From contig JBJMJY010000031.1 in assembly GCA_045806105.1 (NCBI GenBank), positions 1 through 10,941 of the forward strand: a DNA stretch of 10,941 nucleotides, written 5' to 3'. Origin of the DNA: AC-32 sp045806105 (GTDB lineage Bacteria; Actinomycetota; Thermoleophilia; Gaiellales; Gaiellaceae). Made by a program: the position numbers and the translations under genes. The notes under the pieces were generated by a model. The model made no database searches. It saw only the letters and a program-made list of their open reading frames with translations, and was not told where the DNA came from. Each line of letters begins with the position of its first letter. Within the stretch, counting starts at the first letter, position 1. Below are positions 8,781-10,941 of this stretch, one piece after another.

Positions 8781-9602
8781 GTGAGACCGGCCGTCGCGCT
8801 TGCCGTCGCGCTCGGCGCCGTCCTCGTGACGACCGCCGCCGCCGCTCCGAGACCGCGTGTCGAGCGAGTGCGGTCGGGCGACGTCCAGGCGGTCTTCTCG
8901 TACACGTACGACAGCGCGAAATTCCGGTTCCACCGGCAGCACCTGACGATCGAGCGTCTCGGCGCGAACCGCTTCTCGGCGTTCCTGCGACGCCCGCCGC
9001 GCGGCGGCTTCAACGCCCAGCCGGCACGCTATTTCGACCACCGCCGCTCGGTCTCGATCACCGATCTCGACGGCGACGGCGAGCCGGAGGTGCTGCTCGA
9101 CCTCTACTGGGGCGGCGCGCACTGCTGCTGGTACACGCAGATCTACCGCTACGTGGATGACGTGACGCGGTACGAGCCGCTGGTCCACGTCTGGGGCAAC
9201 TTCGGCTACGTGCTCGCCGACTTCGACCATGACGGGCACCAGGAGCTGGTGACGCGCGACGACCGCTTCTCGTACGCCTTCGGGAGCTTTGCCGAGTCCC
9301 GCTGGCCCGTGCGCATCCTCGGCTACACCGCCGGGCGGGTGTCGTTCGTGACGCGCAGGTACCCGACCGAGATCCGCCACGACGCCGTATCGCTCTGGCG
9401 CGAGGCGATGGCGCGCCGCCGGGCGCCCAACCAGGCGATCGTCGCCGCGTGGGCGGCGGACCAGTGCATGCTCGACCGCTGCCCGGCCGCGTTTCGCACG
9501 ATCGACCGCCTCTCCCGGAACGGCCGCATCCACGGCGAGCGAAAGCGGCTCCCGTTCGAGAAGCGGCTGCGCCGCTTCCTGGGCCAGACGGGCTACCTCT
9601 AG
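8781..9602 (+). CDS. secreted protein with two EF-hand-like calcium loops (FG-GAP/VCBS-like)
   Basis: 273 residues from GTG 8781. This start yields a clean signal peptide (MRPAVALAVALGAVLVTTAA), with cleavage likely near AAAA-PRP at residue 22; longer upstream starts would bury it. Two D-x-D-x-D-G-x-x-E loops, ITDLDGDGEPEVL (residues 93-105) and LADFDHDGHQELV (145-157), are the calcium-binding loops seen in FG-GAP/VCBS-type beta-propeller repeats and dockerin-like proteins. Between them lies WGGAHCCWYTQIYRY with adjacent cysteines C115 and C116; a second cysteine pair (DQCMLDRC) occurs near the C-terminus, so disulfides are plausible. The C-terminal third is basic and helical. It is exported, probably extracellular or cell-wall associated; function unknown. 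Its TAG interlocks with the stop of mrp on the opposite strand. Confidence 0.85.
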   Translation: MRPAVALAVALGAVLVTTAAAAPRPRVERVRSGDVQAVFSYTYDSAKFRFHRQHLTIERLGANRFSAFLRRPPRGGFNAQPARYFDHRRSVSITDLDGDGEPEVLLDLYWGGAHCCWYTQIYRYVDDVTRYEPLVHVWGNFGYVLADFDHDGHQELVTRDDRFSYAFGSFAESRWPVRILGYTAGRVSFVTRRYPTEIRHDAVSLWREAMARRRAPNQAIVAAWAADQCMLDRCPAAFRTIDRLSRNGRIHGERKRLPFEKRLRRFLGQTGYL

Positions 9603-10678
9603 CCGACGACCGGTAGGGACTTCACGATCCCGACGCCCTGCTCGCGCTTCGTGGCGACGATCGCCTCGGCGACCGCCGCGATCGCCCGCGCCGAGTCGGC
9701 GTCGGGGTCGCGCTCGACCAGCGGCACGCCGTCGTCGCCGGCCTCGCGCAGCTGCGAATCGAGCGGAATGCTCCCGAGCAGCGGGACTTCGAGCTCGTCG
9801 GCGAGCCGCTCGCCGCCGCCGCTTCCGAAAGCCTCGCCGCTCATGTTCTCGATCACCCCGAGCAGGCGCATGTTCGTCTTGCGCGCCATCAGGGCCGCGC
9901 GCGCGGCGACCTCCTGCGCCAGCGGCTGAGGCGTCGTGACGATCACGGCCTCCGCGCGCGGCAGCAGCTGGCCGAGCGAGATCGAGACGTCACCGGTACC
10001 CGGCGGCATGTCGACCACGAGCGTGTCGAGCTCGCCCCAGTGGACGTCGGTGAGGAACTGCTCGAGCGCGCGGTGCAGCATCGGCCCGCGCCACATCACG
10101 GGCTCGTTCTCCTCCAGGAAGAAGCCGATCGACATCAGCTTCAGGTCGCCGCGCACCGGCGGCACGATCATCCGGTCGACGGCGACCGGCTTCTGGTGGA
10201 TGCCGAGCAGGTGCGGAATCGAGTGGCCGTAGACGTCGGCGTCGAGGATCCCGGTCCGCTGGCCTAGCCCGTCGAAGGCCGCCGCGAGGTTGGCGGAGAG
10301 CGTCGACTTGCCGACGCCGCCCTTGCCGCTGGCGACGGCGATCACGCGGGTCGAGCGGTCGAGCTGGATCCCCTTCGTGCGCTCCGTCACGCCGCCGCGG
10401 AGCCGCGCGGTCAGCGCGCTGCGCTCCTCCGGCGTCATTACGCCGAACTCGAGCGACACGCGCTGCACGCCCTCGACGGGAGCGAGCGCCTGGGCGACCT
10501 GCTGCTCGAAGCTCGAGCGCAGGGGACAGCCGGCGACCGTGAGCGCGATGCCGACGGTGACGTCGCCGCCGTCGACCCGCACGTCGCGCACCATGTCGAG
10601 CTCGACGACGTTGCGCTTCAGCTCGGGATCGATGACCTGCTCGAGCGCCTTCAGGATCGCTTCGCGCTGAGGCTCCAT
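9599..10678 (-). CDS. mrp: Mrp/ApbC-type P-loop ATPase with N-terminal DUF59 domain
   Basis: 359 residues, the normal size of DUF59-Mrp fusions. Residues 5-75 are the DUF59/MIP18-like domain (VIDPELKRNVVELDMV; conserved cysteine C51 in AGCPLR). The ParA/MinD-type ATPase domain follows: deviant Walker A GKGGVGKST (118-126) with the signature lysine, LDADVYGHSIPHLLG (145-159), MWRGPML (195-201), and the Walker B region VVDMPPGTGD (221-230). In E. coli and Salmonella, ApbC/Mrp binds and transfers 4Fe-4S clusters through a CxxC motif after IENMS. Here IENMSGEAFGSGGG runs straight through and the CxxC segment is absent; C51 is the only cysteine. The ATG at 10678 has a poor ribosome binding site and follows the DUF72 stop by 13 bases, so translational coupling is likely. 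Confidence 0.95.
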   Translation of the reverse strand: MEPQREAILKALEQVIDPELKRNVVELDMVRDVRVDGGDVTVGIALTVAGCPLRSSFEQQVAQALAPVEGVQRVSLEFGVMTPEERSALTARLRGGVTERTKGIQLDRSTRVIAVASGKGGVGKSTLSANLAAAFDGLGQRTGILDADVYGHSIPHLLGIHQKPVAVDRMIVPPVRGDLKLMSIGFFLEENEPVMWRGPMLHRALEQFLTDVHWGELDTLVVDMPPGTGDVSISLGQLLPRAEAVIVTTPQPLAQEVAARAALMARKTNMRLLGVIENMSGEAFGSGGGERLADELEVPLLGSIPLDSQLREAGDDGVPLVERDPDADSARAIAAVAEAIVATKREQGVGIVKSLPVVG

Positions 10679-10691
10679 ATCCGGAGCGTAG

Positions 10692-10941
10692 CTAGGCGCC
10701 CAGGCGCCGGCGCAACCAGAGCCCGTTTCGCACGGCGTAGCCGTTCCAGTCGTTGTTGAAGTACGCGAACACCTCGCGCTCCTCGGCCCACGCCGCGAGG
10801 CGCTGCGCCCATTCCTCCAGCTCCCGGTCGGAGTAGTTCCCGCCCCGGCCGCGCCGGCCGTAGTGGAAGCGGACGAACGTCCAGTCCGCAGTCAGCTCAT
10901 GCGTCTGGAACGGCCGCTGCGGCGTGTCGCCGATCACGAGC
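10692..10941 (-). CDS. DUF72 (YecE-like) protein, C-terminal part only
   Basis: The frame enters from the right edge of the window (reads LVIGDTPQRP first) and ends at the TAG at 10692-10694, giving 82 visible residues of a protein usually about 240-300 long. The sequence TFVRFHYGRRGRGGNYSDRE, then LEEWAQRLAAW, then VFAYFNNDWNGYAVRNGLWL is the C-terminal end of the DUF72 TIM-barrel family; FNND followed by G-Y-A-V-R-N is its signature. Function of DUF72 is unknown. The GTG at 10937 is internal, not a start. It lies immediately upstream of mrp on the same strand, so the two probably share a transcript. Confidence 0.9.
   Translation of the reverse strand, partial: LVIGDTPQRPFQTHELTADWTFVRFHYGRRGRGGNYSDRELEEWAQRLAAWAEEREVFAYFNNDWNGYAVRNGLWLRRRLGA

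Overview
The window is high-GC, densely coded DNA with strong G/C preference at third codon positions, GTG/TTG starts and tiny gene overlaps. This fits an actinobacterial chromosome. A deep-branching lineage such as Thermoleophilia (Gaiellales/Solirubrobacterales) is my inference from the protein style, not something proven here. I see no tRNA, rRNA, CRISPR array, insertion sequence, phage gene or attachment site.

Layout: (1) Positions 1-4930 hold the 3' end of a respiratory complex I operon, nuoL (5' end cut by the window edge), nuoM and nuoN. These are the three proton-pumping antiporter-like membrane subunits, fused head to tail by one-base stop/start overlaps. (2) A small four-helix membrane protein of unknown function lies at 5036-5380 on the minus strand, convergent with nuoN. 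(3) Positions 5451-7921 hold a compact plus-strand operon of four genes whose starts overlap the preceding stops: a UPF0173 metallo-beta-lactamase-fold hydrolase, an unrecognised 91-residue acidic protein, a DUF1028 Ntn-hydrolase-like protein, and a cupin fused to a TPR-like tail. (4) A short Ldh_2-family (malate/L-lactate dehydrogenase-like) oxidoreductase at 7877-8620 on the minus strand overlaps the cupin gene tail to tail. (5) A secreted protein with two EF-hand-like calcium loops (8781-9602, plus strand) appears to be made from a leaderless mRNA and has a palindrome at its promoter. (6) On the minus strand a DUF72 gene (cut by the window end) is followed 13 bases later by an Mrp/ApbC-type P-loop ATPase. 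The Mrp stop codon interlocks with that of the secreted protein.

The Nuo subunits act in the cytoplasmic membrane, coupling NADH (or other donor) oxidation to proton export. Mrp proteins are iron-sulfur cluster carriers in other bacteria, but this one lacks the CxxC motif. The four-gene operon looks like a functional unit of unknown substrate and is the best candidate for undescribed biology. The most striking single-residue observation is in NuoL: the near-invariant glutamate of transmembrane helix 5 (E144 in E. coli NuoL) is glycine here, while the equivalent glutamates of NuoM and NuoN are kept.
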